DNA from: Cladosporium sp. IMV 00045 | Lineage: Eukaryota; Ascomycota; Dothideomycetes; Cladosporiales; Cladosporiaceae | Direction of reading: 5' to 3' | Assembly (NCBI GenBank): GCA_001931905.2 | Contig: MSJI02000748.1 | Coordinates: 1-64,000 of the forward strand | DNA: 64,000 bases | The notes under the pieces: generated by a model | Database searches by the model: none | Told to the model about the DNA's origin: nothing | What the model saw: only the letters and a program-made list of their open reading frames with translations | Part shown: positions 9,367-22,223 of the stretch, piece by piece | Layout: every line of letters begins with the position of its first letter | How positions within the stretch are numbered: position 1 is the stretch's first letter | Program-made: the position numbers and the translations under genes

Positions 9367-11146
9367 TCAAGCCGATTTTGAAGGCCACTTCACACGTCTC
9401 TCCGCCCGCACGTAGAGATTGTTGGGGCGAATCAGCTGGAACATGGGGTCGTACTCGATGGTACCAAATTCCTCGTGGACAAACTTGTAGCGGTAGAGCA
9501 GCTTGGGCAGGAAGATCTTGACCTCTTGCAGGGCGAAGTTGAAGCCAATGCACATCCTCTTGCCGGTCGCGAAGGGGATATACGAAGCCTTGTGGCGGTT
9601 CTTGACTTCCTCCGTGTCCCAGCGGTCAGGGTTGAAGTCGTTGGGGTTGTCCCAGAGTTTGGGGTTGTTGTGAATGTGGTGGAGGGCAGGGATAACGACG
9701 GATTCTTCGGGGAGCTTGTAGCCGCCTGGGAGGATGAGGTCGGTCTTTGCTGTGCGTGCGGGTTGGAAGGATGGGTTGTGTCGTCGCTGGGTTTCTTTGA
9801 TGTATTTGTCGAGGAATGTCAGACGTTCTGTCACGTCTGCTGTGAATTCGGTGTTCTCGTCGATATCGTTGTCGATGAGCTCTTGGAGAAGACGTTCCTG
9901 CATCCCTGGGTATGTGACCAGGCCGTAAATAAGCCAGGACAGCAGCGAGCTGGTCGTTGTGAAACCTGCACCGGTGGCCACGACTAGTGCTTCAATAAGG
10001 CTGGTTCTGGGAAGTTTCTCTCCCTTGTTATCAGTAGCGCGGATGGCATAGTCTGTGACAGATAGTCAGTGATCGTTCTCTTGTTTAGTGGAAAACGACA
10101 TGAATACTCACCAACCATGTTCGATGAGTTCAAAGCAGCATCTTGCAAGGGCAAATCGTGTGAACCACTGCTCTCTGCCCTCGCGATCGATTCCCCAACC
10201 AACTCGAACATGCGGTTGAACACGACCTTCATCCTCGCGGGATCACCAAACGGCAGCATCGCATACCAATCACCTCTCGAAGCGATCTTCTTGTTCAACT
10301 CCAGACCCTCTGCGATCAAACGGACCATCTCATGGGGATACGCTTTTGGTGAGGAGAAGTGGTTGAAATCCATGCCTAGAGTGATCTTGCCGACAGCCTG
10401 CGCGCCGAGCTTGAGCATGTAGTGGTAGACGTTCCAAGATTGGCCTTGGCTGTCCAGCTCGTCGAAGACAGAGAATGCATCTTCGACGGTCTTTTGCATG
10501 GTCGGAGCATAGTGACGGACTGCTTTGGGGCCGAGAGCGGGAGGCAAGAATTTGTGAGCGATCCTCCAGGCCTCAGTATCAGTGTCGCCTAGGAAGACAC
10601 CAGCTTCCTCGTTCTTGATGGGGTACAAAGGGTGGTCTTTGTTGATCTTCTTGGTGAAGAAGTCTGACTCAGCAAATACCGCTGCTGCTATCGTCGGATC
10701 GTTCGTCAGGTAGGTTACGCGACCGAGACTCTCGGTCTTGATGAATGGACCGTAGGTGTCGAACAAGCGTTGATGGTTGCCCAGATGATCAGGGTATACC
10801 TCTAGGTAATTGCCAACAAAGGGCAGTCCCTTCGGACCTGGAGCGGTGCGAACGGCATGACCGTCGATCTTGATGGCGATAGGTTCATCAGAGGATGCGA
10901 TGTCCTGGATAGTGCTGAGATCTCCTTGCTTGTTCGCGAATGAAATCCCTGTACATGGGTCAGTATGTCGATTGATTGTCAAAGGTCATGTAGACTGGAG
11001 TTCGACAAAGCCAGCAACATACCGTTCGACTCAACAATGGCGAAGTGAGCCGCGACCAGGTTCTTCAGATCAAAGACATCTCCCTTGGAATCGACCTCAA
11101 TGTCTTTAGAGGAGGATTCAGGGTCGCCGAGAAGGTGGAAAAGCAT
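9367..11146 (-). CDS. Cytochrome P450 without N-terminal membrane anchor, CYP505/CYP102-like heme domain
   Basis: Heme-thiolate monooxygenase. Model: exons 11146-11023, 10948-10112 and 10052-9367, introns 10949-11022 and 10053-10111, giving 548 residues. P450 landmarks: proline-rich PGPKGLPFVG (about 75), I-helix GAGFTTT (about 350), K-helix ETQR (about 407) and heme-binding PFATGKRMCIG (about 483). The block EAWRIAHKFLPPALGPKAVR resembles the soluble CYP102/CYP505 heme domain more than microsomal P450s. The first 70 residues are polar and contain no hydrophobic helix, unlike most fungal P450s, and no reductase domain is fused at the C-terminus. ATG 11146 is the first in-frame ATG; an upstream GTG was not used. 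It is divergent from a cytochrome b5/b5-reductase fusion gene, a plausible electron donor. Substrate unknown. Confidence 0.88.
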
Positions 11147-11971
11147 GATTGCAGAGTATGGAATCGAACAAGTCAGATCTTGAAACACACATCATGATGA
11201 GCGGCGACTTGATACTTTTTAGTACCATTTGAGATTGCTTGCAAGGTCAGTTCGACGCCGACATCAATCCATAGCACAGACGCCATGCGACTTATCGATA
11301 CGTCTTGTGATTGGTTGAAGTCTGGACCTCGGCAGTGAGCCCCCTGCAATTTTTGTTGATGTATTTAGCGCTTTTTTTCACGTCGCCGCGTTGCCCTTCC
11401 TTGACCTGCTCCGTTCTTTCGGCCGGGACTCGATGAAATTCGTTGAACACGGTCCTTGATCGTTTTGTTTTGGATCTTTTGAACAAGTCGTTCAATCAAT
11501 GCAGCTGAAGCTGGATCGAAGAATGGCTCTGCGTCAACGTGCACCGTCATCCTAACGCTCATCCTAGCTCGATTCTCAGGGACAAGTTTGTCTCCCTGCT
11601 TGAGCTTGAGCCTACCTATTCCATCTTCTCCCGCTCAATCGGCTGGCTCGGGACGGTAGCTTACTCAATGTTGCAAGGAACTCCATCTAACCCTGTACTC
11701 CATTCGACACAGGCCCGGACACAGGCCACGACGCGCAACAATGGTGTGCAAACGAGCCTCGGTTGCCAGACATAGCGGTCCAAACTCGCATGCTTTACGG
11801 ACGCTACAATAATGGAGCCAGAGAAATGAAAAGATAACAGGTCCTTTCGGTCATCGCCGTGATATTGCTAGATTCTCCCGTTTTGTCAACAATTTTTCCC
11901 TCACAATCGTTATCCCCTTCGCCTCAGAGCACACCCTCCGTTGAAATATCCACAATCCTTAATTCGAAAGT
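11147..11971. other. Divergent promoter between P450 and b5/b5-reductase genes
   Basis: 825 bp separating two outward-facing start codons. No coding frame of recognisable family and no clear repeat. The arrangement would allow shared regulation of the two redox genes. Confidence 0.5.
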
Positions 11972-13432
11972 ATGGCCGGCAAAGGCTACACTTTAGCCGA
12001 AGTGGCATCTCACAAAACAAAGGGTGACCTCTGGATAGTGGTACAGGGCAAAGGTAAGCAAATATTGAAATTCCCATGACAAAGCCGCAAACACTCACGC
12101 TCGAAAAAAGTATACGACGTCACGAAATACGTACGAGACCACCCTGGAGGAGAGGATCTTCTCATTGAATCTGCCGGACGCGACGCAACAGAGGACTATG
12201 CAGACGTCGGTCACTCTGAGGAAGCAGACGAGATTCTGGAGTCTTTCTACATCGGCGACATCACAGACGCACCCGTAGTGCAAAAATCGAAGAATGTGCG
12301 CATCATCCCTCAGAAAGTCACGACTGCACCGTCGACCAAGCGGTCAGGACCGACCAAATACACACTAGTCGGCAGTCTGCTGGGCGTGACACTTTTCGGC
12401 TGCGTCGCAGCAAACTCAACCGCTCGCGAGATGGCCGTGGTATACTCACTCCGCCTGGCCGATCGCTTGCGAAGGACTTCGACTTCAGGGCCAAGCAAAA
12501 GTTCCTGGATCGGAGGGTTCGCTCAAGGATGCGCCGTCGCCACCCTGGTATGCTCCTCAGCAGCCGGCTACATCGCCACCAAACTCAACCAAATGCTCGA
12601 AATCGAGTCCGGCTTCCTCAAGTACCCTCCATACATTCCCTCCCGCTCAGGCAAGCCAGCAGACCCCCACTCGCAGCGAGGCGTGCTCGATCCCAAAGAA
12701 TACAAGCCCCTCCCGCTTGTCAAGAAAGAGCTCATCTCGCCCAACGTCTTCCGCTTCGTCTTCCAGCTGCCCAGCTCCGAAGACGTGATCGGCATCCCCA
12801 TCGGTCAACACGTCGCCATTAAAGCGACCATCGACGGCCAAGCGATAACCCGCTCCTACACGCCCATCAGCAACAACCTGGACAAAGGGCGCATGGAACT
12901 CCTAATCAAAACCTACCCGGACGGCAAGCTCACGAGCCAATACCTCGCGAACCTCGAGCTCGGCGACCAAGTCCTCTTCCGCGGGCCCAAGGGCGCCATG
13001 AAATACCGCCCGGGCATGTGCAAGAGAATCGGCATGATCGCCGGCGGCACGGGCATCACGCCCATGTACCAGCTAATCCGGGCTATCTGCGAGCACGAGC
13101 GCGACACGACGGAGATCAGCCTGATCTACGCCAACCGCACGGAGGGTGACATCCTGCTTCGCGCCGAGCTGGAAGACTTCGCGCGCAGATTCCCGCGCCA
13201 GTTCAAGCTGCACTACATGCTCGACGAGGCGCCGGAGGAGTGGGCGTTCGGTACGGGGTACGTGACGCCCGCTGTCATGAAGGAGAGACTGCCTGCGCCG
13301 GCAGAGGATGCGGCTATTATGCTGTGCGGTCCGCCGGGCATGGTGAACGCCGCGAAGAAGGGGCTGGTCGCTGCGGGATTCCGTGAGCCGGGCGCGGCTG
13401 CGAAACCGACTGATCAGATTTTCTGCTTCTAG
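11972..13432 (+). CDS. Cytochrome b5 / NADH-cytochrome b5 reductase fusion, membrane-anchored
   Basis: Predicted to carry electrons from NAD(P)H through FAD to its own b5 heme and on to a partner oxygenase. Model: exon 11972-12053, intron 12054-12110, exon 12111-13432, 467 residues. Splicing joins GK to VYDVTKYVRDHPGGE, restoring the b5 domain with HPGG (about 39-42); a second heme-ligand His is in the DVGHSEEAD segment. Two hydrophobic segments follow (about 111-128 and 155-180). The reductase part then shows RSYTP for FAD (about 275), GGTGITPM for the nucleotide (about 339) and CGPPGM (about 433), ending in a Phe-rich C-terminus typical of the family. Both modules are complete in one reading frame. 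The divergently transcribed P450 lacks its own reductase and anchor, which makes a functional pair plausible but unproven. Confidence 0.92.
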
Positions 13433-15133
13433 ATGTGAATTTTTTTCTTTGTCTTGTGTCTTTGCTTTTGCTTTTTGTACTTTATAATGCTGATATCCCA
13501 TTTGTTCGATTTTCCAAAACCGCGAGCTATCACTATCCCCACGCCTGACAATTGCACGTTCGCACATTCTCGAAACATTCCTCTCCGGGTGCCATTTGGA
13601 AGACACATACATACTGTAGCATTCAATAGCGACCCATCCTCCCATCATCACCAAGATGCCAAAAGAGTCCCTTTCTCGAATTCCCGATCCCACAATTCCA
13701 AATTCTCCCCCAACAAAAGGCATCGTGCGTCTTCACGAGCAAAAAATCCCCTCCCAAACCGGCAATCGCTCCGTGAACCAAGCATAGCACCGGCGAAGAA
13801 GCGCCGCCGTTATTGCCAACACAATAATGATCGGAGCGTCTAGACTCCAACTCGACCGTTCCGAGGCATAAATAATAATGCATAAACTCACATTCAAAAA
13901 AGCGAGTAATGCATCACGGAATAAGCGTGAGGATGCGAGTCAAGACTGTGTGGACAAGGTAGGTAATCACATGTCAAGAATTCACCTAGATATGTGCCTT
14001 TTACCTAGCCCTTGTATTATCATTGCCAATGGGATCAATAGCCCTCTGTGGGAGAATTAAAAAAGAAAAATGTCGATGCATCTCGTCGGACATGTGCTAC
14101 CCGACCACCACCGCATGACGATGCCTGGGCCAATCAAACAAAAATCGAACGAGTCGGAAAAATCCTAGTAACGGATATCTACATGTATCTTGCAACGTGA
14201 TTTCCCACCGGCGCGACGACGACGACGACGACGACGATTTCAGCTCTTATTACTTGTATGTGCCTGTCGACCTCTACGAACGTGCTTGGTGAAGCTATCG
14301 AGTCGACTTGACACATGACATACCGGTACGGGACATTGAAAGGCATCTCTCTGCAAGAAAGGGGAGGACAGCAACGCAATAAGAGTTCATCGTCGTATCA
14401 GATACGACGACCTAGCCACCTCGGTAGGTAAGGTAGGTATCAGCACAATTCCCTCTCTCCCCTGTCCGTAGCAAAGTCCCTAAGAACTTCCATACAAGAA
14501 GGAAAGAAGCTAACGAACGCGTCGGCAGTGAAAGCCGACCGGACCGATAAAACAACAGATTTGACGTGAACAAGACAATTTACTCTTCCATTTCTTTCCC
14601 CAAGAGAAAAAGGGCTGTTGGTTCCTTTTCTGATTCTTTTCTTACTTTACAGCCAAAGTACATTTTCCTCTTTTTTTTTCCGTACTGCAAAGAGATCAAG
14701 AAACATCAAAGCAAGGAAAAAAACAATGTGCGGCAGGTAGTGGTATCTTTCGCATGTGAAAAAGAGAAAGCAAAGAGAAAACAAAAGGCAAATGAAACAA
14801 TAAAGAGAGGAAAGAGAAAAGAAGAAGAAGGAAAGAAATAGACATCAACAAAGCCACGTGCTATGCTGCAAAAGTGGCGCGAGACTCGCATCTCGAAGGG
14901 GGAAAGAGAAGCCAAATGATCCTCATCTTTTCTTTTCTTGCTTCTTCATGCCGCTTGAACGATCATGTTGCAAGATGATGGTGGAAACAAAAACAACACA
15001 AAGATGCCGTCTTTCTCGTGTAAGTGTATATCCAGTTCGGGGGTGTCTGTGCGAATGAGCCAGTCACAGCAAGGTCGGTCTCTTCGTCGCGATTCCTTCT
15101 TTCGCTGCTGCCTCTATCGATTCGATTCGATCA
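13433..15133. other. Intergenic, 1.7 kb, no convincing gene
   Basis: Holds the 3' flanks of two convergent genes. It contains a GAC trinucleotide run near 14214-14236 and purine-rich A/G tracts around 14700-14850. The Lys-rich frame at 14566-14841 is a by-product of the purine tract and is not called. Confidence 0.5.
14214..14236. repeat. (GAC)n microsatellite
   Basis: About seven to eight perfect GAC units in non-coding sequence. No gene uses it. Confidence 0.8.
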
Positions 15134-17296
15134 TTACTGTCCTCGAGGCTGCAAGCTCCAAGCCCTCAAACTCATACTGCACATCCTGCGGATGACCTTG
15201 TCGGCGCCCCTCTGCTCTTCGGTCTGCAGGAAGCCGTGCGCGACGTTGAGTTTGCTCACGTCGTCGTCGTCCGAGTAATTGGTCATGGGCAGCTGTTGGG
15301 GGTTCTGCGGGTTCCAGTCGATGATTCTGCCGCCGAGGTGGCGCGCGACGGCGATGGAGTAGAGGACGTCGCGGTGCTCGATCACGTTGAGGACTAGGCG
15401 GATGTTGCTCAGCTCGGAGGCGACTTGCTCGAGGGTTTGCGCGTCGCCTTGGTCGTCGCGTAGGGTTGTGAAGCGGCCGAGGTGGTACCAGAAGGCTTGT
15501 TGGTTGGATTTGGTACTTGCTTCGATGGTGTTGTCCAGGACTGTTGCGGGCGGTGATGGGAGTCGTGAGGGATCCATGTAGCGTCCGGTGAGGAGGTGCT
15601 CAACGGTCTCTAATCTTGGGAGCAGCTCTAGAACCAGGGAGTTGCTAGACGCGTCGTGTGCGCCGTACATGTGCTGCGTGCGTGGCATCATCGCAAGCGA
15701 CCAAATCATACGCGCCTCCAACGAAGCCAAGGCCGGCGGAGGTGCCTTTTTGTGAGCGTGGGATCGCATTTCCTCCATGCATTGCACAACAAATTCACGA
15801 AGTTTAGGGTCTTCGTTGAGTGCGCTAGATCCTCTCGTGATGTACCAATTCGTCTCGAACAGATTATCGAGCGCATGTGCGTATTGGATGTCGAAGAACG
15901 CTTGTAGGTCTATGTCAACCTCGGGCGACGCCATTTCCAATCCATATCGTACTGGCAATTGAGGTGGGATGTCGTTGAGATTGAAAAGATCATCGATCGT
16001 AAGCTGCGCCGCTATAACGGCTTGTCAGTACGCATACGGGCGAGCAATACAAAGGGGGACCACATACATCGACGAGGTGCTTGAAGCTTAGGCGCGTAAT
16101 TGTTATTCGCTAGGTTCGCCACCTTCGCATCCTGATCAGCTAACACAGAATCGACCGCGCCTTGAAACGGAACTTGGCCATCCGGAGGAACAGCAGCATG
16201 AGGAGGTTGGTTGAGATAATTAATGCCCGCGCCGTAAGGTGGGTAGGAGTTCGATGGCAGTAATGGACTGGGTTTGGAAGGCGGCGCGCTGTTCGCGGCA
16301 GCAGGCTGTATGCTGTGAGGGCCGTTCTTGAAAATGGGATCATAACCCAAACAATCGCGTTTCGATTTTTGGCAATTGCGACATGTTGGATGGTGTTCAT
16401 CGCACTGTTGGAATAAACGTTGGTCAGCTTCCGCATAGACGTGTGGGCTCGGGCGCAGTAAGCTTCTCGCTTCTTTTTAGGTCTTCGCTTGCCAACAGCC
16501 GCGTCGCGCGACAATTGACAGCTTCAACGCGCGCGCATCGTCGCACGCTGCTTTCCAGACAAGCGCGCGCAGACAAGATGTTGTAATACCCACATACCTT
16601 TATTCTTCTCTTGCGACATGTCAAACACCCCGTCTTTGTGCGTCGCTTGACTTCTTTCTTCGATCGTCCACCCGACATGAGTCGCGCATCCATATGAGCT
16701 TGCGGAGGAAGAGCGTATCGCGGCATGCCATTGTGGCCGTTTGGCGCATTTGAAGGCATGGTGGGCGGCATGGGCTGGTAAGGATTGTATGGCGGCGGCG
16801 CATGCATCATGGGAGGAGGTGCGCCGTTGATGTGCGGATTCGGCATGTATTGCAGCTGCGACTGCAGGTTCGCGCCTTCGAAATGCTGGATGGATGGTAG
16901 CGACATCGAAGCGGAGCCGGACGGCGAGCTGCGATAGTCAGGTGAGGGAAGCTGCTGGGTGCCGTTAGGCGCGGCGTAGTACTGTTGCTGTTGTGACTGT
17001 TGTAGTTGCGGATGTTGCTGCTGGTGTGGTGGCTGTGGATGTTGCTGTGACTGTTGGTGGTGGTGGTGGTGCTGCTGCTGTTCAGGCGGATGAGGATTCG
17101 CGGGTTGCATAGTCGAAGGCGGCGACGGCAGAGGACGAGGCTGCCGGTCTTGAAGTTGTTTATGGTGCCGGAGCTTATCGTCAGGCGCAAGGCCAGGAGA
17201 GCCATGCGGCGGCGGCGGCGGCGGCGCAGCGTTGTTGGTTTCGCCGTCCTCGTCCATGGCAGCGACAGGGAGCCTGTGAGGCGTCATCTGCACCAT
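15134..17296 (-). CDS. Zn2Cys6 transcription factor, Moc3/OefC-like, with Gln/His/Pro-rich N-terminus
   Basis: Nuclear regulator. Model: exons 17296-16598, 16404-16068 and 16011-15134, introns 16405-16597 (193 nt) and 16012-16067, giving 637 residues. The first intron interrupts the zinc cluster: GCLTCRKRRIK ends exon 1 and CDEHHPTCRNCQKSKRDC starts exon 2, giving all six cysteines only after splicing. The finger plus the following LGYDPIF resembles the Moc3/OefC group of fungal factors. Before the finger lie about 210 residues rich in Pro, Gln and His, with runs of Q and H; after it comes a fungal-specific domain with little recognisable sequence, ending in LRAWSLQPRGQ. The alternative start ATG is three codons downstream. 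Targets are unknown. The gene has no obvious functional link with its neighbours. Confidence 0.85.
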
Positions 17297-19835
17297 GGCT
17301 TGGGCGAGGGTAGGGTGGATGCGTTAGCGCACGAGCGGCAGGCGGTTTTGGCAGAGGGGCCTCCGCCCGTCGAGGCCCGTTTATCCTTAAGCGAAGGAGG
17401 TAGCGGCTCGTGTGAGCAGCAGTAGGCAGAACGGGCGGGAAAGGGACCAGGCAGGGCAAGGCTCAAAGCAGGGCAGGGCAAGGCCCGGGCCAGACAGGGA
17501 GTAGGATTGATTGTGGTGGGCGAGCGACGGGCCCTGTATGGTATGGTGGGGAAGGATGGTCGAGCTGATGGGGGGGGGGTATGTGTGTCATGGGGAGGGA
17601 GTAGTGGTGGTAGTAGTAGTGGTAGTAGTGGAGGATGAGAAGGGAATTGGATAGGCATGGGAAAGCAGCAGCAGCAGTAGCAGCAGCAGTGGCATTATTC
17701 TGAGGGTCAGCTGGATAGGCACATGTTGTTGATCTCGAGGCTGAGGGATACACGGTTGCCCTGAGTGGGAGGGTATGAGTGTGAAGAAAGGCAGTAGTCA
17801 GGCAGAGTATGCAAGAAGTGAACGAGGGTCTGTATGGGTGATGTGACTGATGTCTGACGCTCTCTCCCTCTGTCTGGTGCAACGGCGCGTCTTCACAACA
17901 CAGGGAAGGGTTTGGCTTCAGATCAGCACCAGCGAGACGAACCACTGCTACAGCCTGCCTCGACTGGAATTGCCCTCGACAGCTCCAGTGGTTTGAAAGG
18001 ATTACGCTTTTGCCCTGGGAGGTTTGCCTTTCACGTACGCCGGCCCGTGTGAACCGAGGGCTGGGCTATTTGCTCGCCATGCCATCCGATCCAGCGCGAT
18101 ACACGCTAGCAGCCCATCCTTTTGCGGAGATGGGAAAAATTGATTGATCTTGCTGAATCGAAATGTGTCGTCCGGCGCCTGTGCCCTAGAGCCGCGACCG
18201 TTGTCTTATGCTTGGTGCTACTAGACGCTCTTGGTGGTGGTACTAGTAAGGCCATGCCATCTCTTCACCTGCTGCTTTGAGGCACGTGAAGCTCGCCCAT
18301 GTTACAAATGCGTGTGTACCTGCGAGCCTGTGCGGTATTTCATGCACTGACACGCCTGAAGGATCCGAACACCCTCGTCACGGCAAAGCAGCTAGGCAGG
18401 AATGGTACGGTATTGTTTCCTGCATCAATCCAATCGAAACCCTGCTCTCTGCACACGATCCAAGGCTCAGCAGAACAGCTCCGTTCATTCATGCAACCGG
18501 ACAGCCACTCTTCAGCATGATTATGTCACCATGAATTAAAGTGCACCATCGCAATCGAGCCTGACCTCCTTTATGCGATGCTCGAGGCATGAACATCTTC
18601 TCTCCACAGTCATTCGACCAGCGCCTATACATCAATCCGATCCACACATCTACTCGTCATTCACATTTAATCCTCGGAGAAATCGGCAAGTGGAGAAGCA
18701 AATCACTCAACCTGTCAAGAGAGTTCACACAAGTCTCGATCCCTCCCGGCAGCCACCAGCTTAAGCGAGAGCGACGGCTTCGCTGCCCGTCATTACTTTA
18801 TTATTTTCTCCATCCAGCCATCAACAATCATACTCAGGCCATCTCGCATCCCTGCCCCGCCTGCACGAACCCTTGTTCGCGTCACTCGGCTAAGACACCG
18901 AAAAAAAGAAAAAGAAAATAAAGAAATACGTTCACTAACACCCCGAGCACTCTACCACCCGCCGCTCGCTTACAGCCGGCAAAGAGCCTCGCAGCCGCGC
19001 AGGGCCTCACAGCCACGGCAGCCTTCCCTTCTGGCTCTCTTCTGTGACGCGACGGATAAATCGATGCATGGGGGCCTGTCGAACCTGTCCTTAGCATCGT
19101 CACAAGCGGCTGAGCAAGCAGCAACACATGCAAGAGGGTTGGGTATCCGTTCAGCCTACGCACACGGGTTCACGTTCACGAACAGAAACACGCCGGATCC
19201 ATCGTGTCGGTATTTCCGCCCTCGCTCCCCTGCCCTCCGCCGCCGCCCCGTCCGTCCTCTCAAACGACTCGTTCGCAATTGTGGATTTCTAGGAATTCGG
19301 GGAATCCTTCCTGCAGACTCCGGACTTGACCTGCGTCTCTCTCTTTCCTCTCTCGCTTGTCATCCCGGTGAGGACCGTGTTTAGTGATTGATTGCGCAAG
19401 TCTTTGCCATCCCTCAATAGGGCATGTCGTCCAGTTGGGCAGTTACATGGGCCTGCTGGTTCTTCGCGCGCCAACTCCATGCGCTTCCCCGATTGATGAA
19501 TGATGAAGCGTCCGGCGTCCAGGTCTTTGATCCTTCCGGTATGCGCGAGTCATTCGTGACGTAGGACATGCCGTGTAGGCTGTGCCACTACCTATCGAGT
19601 CTGAGAGTGCCAATAATCACAAGCTCGCGTTATGGCTGCTAGGTGCGAGGTTTGGAAACGCTCGTTCTAGGCAGCTGGACCTCGAGATTCCAGAGACGAG
19701 AACCAGGCCTCCAGGACGAAGTGACGATACAGATATTCAACAAAGAGAGCATCATGGTTCCAATATAACAGACCTACAGACGATACCAACGATATACATA
19801 TCATCAAACATCCCCAGCCCACCCAATCCCCCATC
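17297..19835. other. Long intergenic region (2.5 kb), no convincing gene
   Basis: Upstream of the Zn2Cys6 gene. The first 600 bp are G-rich on the plus strand (GGT/GTA runs near 17590-17640), likely promoter or 5' untranslated sequence. Several open frames between 18277 and 19947 lack family resemblance or coding character and are left out. An unrecognised small gene cannot be excluded. Confidence 0.45.
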
Positions 19836-21018
19836 TCACAAATCCCTCTGCTCCACCACCGGACTAACCAGTCTCCCCTTCTCCACTGCCTCCCTGACAT
19901 TCCCAATACACCACTCCTCCATCTTCTCCATCGTCTCGACGGTATAAGTGCCCATATGCGGCAGCAGCATCACATTCGGGTTCTCCAACAGTCCTGGGTG
20001 TACTTTGGGCTCTTCCTCGAAAACGTCTAGGCCGACGGACGAGACGCGGCCGCTAGCGAGTGCTTCCACCAGAGCCGCTTCGTCCATGACGCCGCCGCGC
20101 GCGGTGTTGACGATGATCACGCCCGGTTTCATTTGGGCGAATTCGCGCGTGGAGATGATGTGGTGGGTGGATTTCTGTGAGGTTTCTTTGTCAGCTTTTT
20201 GATCATCTTCCCTCTCTTTGCAATACTAGAGTGGAAAAGGGTTCTTTCCATCCGAAGACAGATGTCCCAAGTGCAAGAGCAAACCGCCACCTCCACCAAC
20301 CCCCAAGCCAAACATCCAACCCCCAAAACAAAAAACAAAACAGAACAAAAAAACATAAAATCCCAAAACTCACATTCAACGGCAAATTCAAACTCAACAC
20401 ATCTGCCCTCGCCAACAACTCCCCAAACCCCACCCACTCCGCCCCACCGCTCTCCTCCGCCCCCAACTGCCTCCTATTGTGGTAAACAGTCCTCATCCCG
20501 AAAACCTCACACTTCTTCGCCATATTCCTTCCGATCCCGCCCATGCCCAGAATCCCCAGCGTCTTCCCCCTCGGATCGTGACCCAACGCAGGCGCAGGCG
20601 CGCCTTTCCACTTCCCCTCCCTGAGCGCTGTCAAGCCAGTGTTGAAATTCCGCAACGCGCCTAGCATGAGGAATACGGCTGTGTCGGCTGTTGCGTCGTC
20701 GACTGCTGTGGGGACGTTGGATACCAGCAGCGGGGGCGAGCGCGCGCTGCAGGCGGATATGTCGATTTGGTCGTAGCCGGCGCCGTTGTGCGCGCAGAAT
20801 CGGAGGGAGGTCGGCAGGGCCGCGATGAGTTCGCTGTCCCAGGGGCCGGTGATGCTGGCGCTCGCGAAGGTGCGGTAGGCGGCGATGGCGCCGTTGAAAG
20901 CGCCCGAGGCGCATTCGGCGAGGAAGTCGGTGCGGTTCGTCGAGGTTGGGACGAGGATTTGAGTTGTGGTGGAGAGGCTTTGCCAGGCGGCGTGGGCGCT
21001 GAGGGAGGTGGTTAGCAT
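19836..21018 (-). CDS. D-isomer-specific 2-hydroxyacid dehydrogenase (glyoxylate/hydroxypyruvate reductase-like)
   Basis: NAD(P)H-dependent reduction of 2-oxo acids such as glyoxylate or hydroxypyruvate. Model: exons 21018-20374 and 20174-19836 with a 199-nt intron (20175-20373), 327 residues, within the family's usual 320-350. The Rossmann motif GILGMGGIGR sits in exon 1, with a following NRR in the position that often favours NADP. Exon 2 gives VNTARGG with the substrate-binding Arg, then GLDVFEEEP with the catalytic Glu, and LLPHMGT with the catalytic His. Splicing joins LSLNLPLN to KSTHHII without a frame change. The domain order is complete. Expected in the cytosol since no targeting signal is visible. 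Confidence 0.9.
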
Positions 21019-22223
21019 GAAGATCTCTTATGTACATATGTAGAAAAGTCCATGATATGGCGGTCCAGCGGCCAACACGATGCTTCCCCAATCGCGAGTT
21101 CAATCTCAACCCGAGTATTAAGTGACTTACTGCTCAATCTCGCCCAAGAGAAGGACTTTCGGTTTCTCTTGTTCTGCCATTATTGCCACTCGTCTGTCTG
21201 TCTTTTCCCAAAGAATCGAAGTCCCCAGTCACTTTTGTCTCAATCAATTAACCAACCAATAGATTCCGTACGCAAATGAACCGCCAACTCCAGCCCTTCA
21301 AAACAGGCAATGCGGATCTATATAATCAACCTCCCAATTCCCAATCCCGACTACTAAAACCAGAGTCAGAGCGGGTAATGCGGCCTTCCTGATCGGACCT
21401 TGTAAGAGGAAAGGTGTTTTGCTTGCTTGTGTATTTCGCGGCTTGGTTCAACAACAGACGGGAAGACTTCCGACGATCGCCGTCAAGTGAGTAACCTCAA
21501 TGACCGCGACAAAGTGACTCAGCGAGTTTTGGAGAAGCTCGGGTTGCGTTGATATGACTGATGTACTGACGGACTGACGATAAGATACCGATACCGCTGG
21601 GGCGCGCGCGACGCCTTCTCGCAACATCATCGGCTGCCCTTCCGATGGGTCTGGGAGGTCTGGGGTTCGGAGTGTCTTTGGGCCGAGGTTGTAGGCTTTT
21701 CGTTGCTTATTACATGTATCGCTTGAGGTTAGTGGATGAAAACCTTGTATATATATATATCATGCGTACGTCTTTTGAAAGTAAGTGAGTGGACAATGAA
21801 TTCAGCAACCTAGGGAAAAAGAGCGGCCGACTATTGCAGAGCAGTAAATCCCGACTCTTGGAATCATCACAGCAAGTAGCCTGACGGAGAAAAGACGACA
21901 ATTGTCAGTCAGATAGAGAGGGAATCATTATTCGATTCAGAACACATCGTCTCGTAATTCTGACATTTCATATCTGTGATCTGGTCTGTTCTGGTCTGTT
22001 TGCTATCGCACACGACACTGAGTCCCTGCCCGCAAAGCTGATCAAGCAGAACGGTGCTATGCTTCCTCGCGAAGATACAAAGACAACAGAAAAGCCTCCG
22101 TGGTATCGGAAGGGTATCATTCACGCAATACAAGCCATGCGTACATCCAAAAACATATCATAGACATCGTCAACATCGTCAACCAGTTCCCATCCATCAG
22201 CAAGTCCTGGAACGGTCCCCTCC
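21019..22223. other. Intergenic, no gene seen
   Basis: 1.2 kb between the start of the hydroxyacid dehydrogenase gene and the 3' end of the large repeat-protein gene. Contains a short (TA)n tract near 21750-21763. No convincing open frame. Confidence 0.5.

Noticed and set aside
14566..14841. Lys-rich frame
   Set aside because: Produced by a purine tract; no start context or family resemblance.
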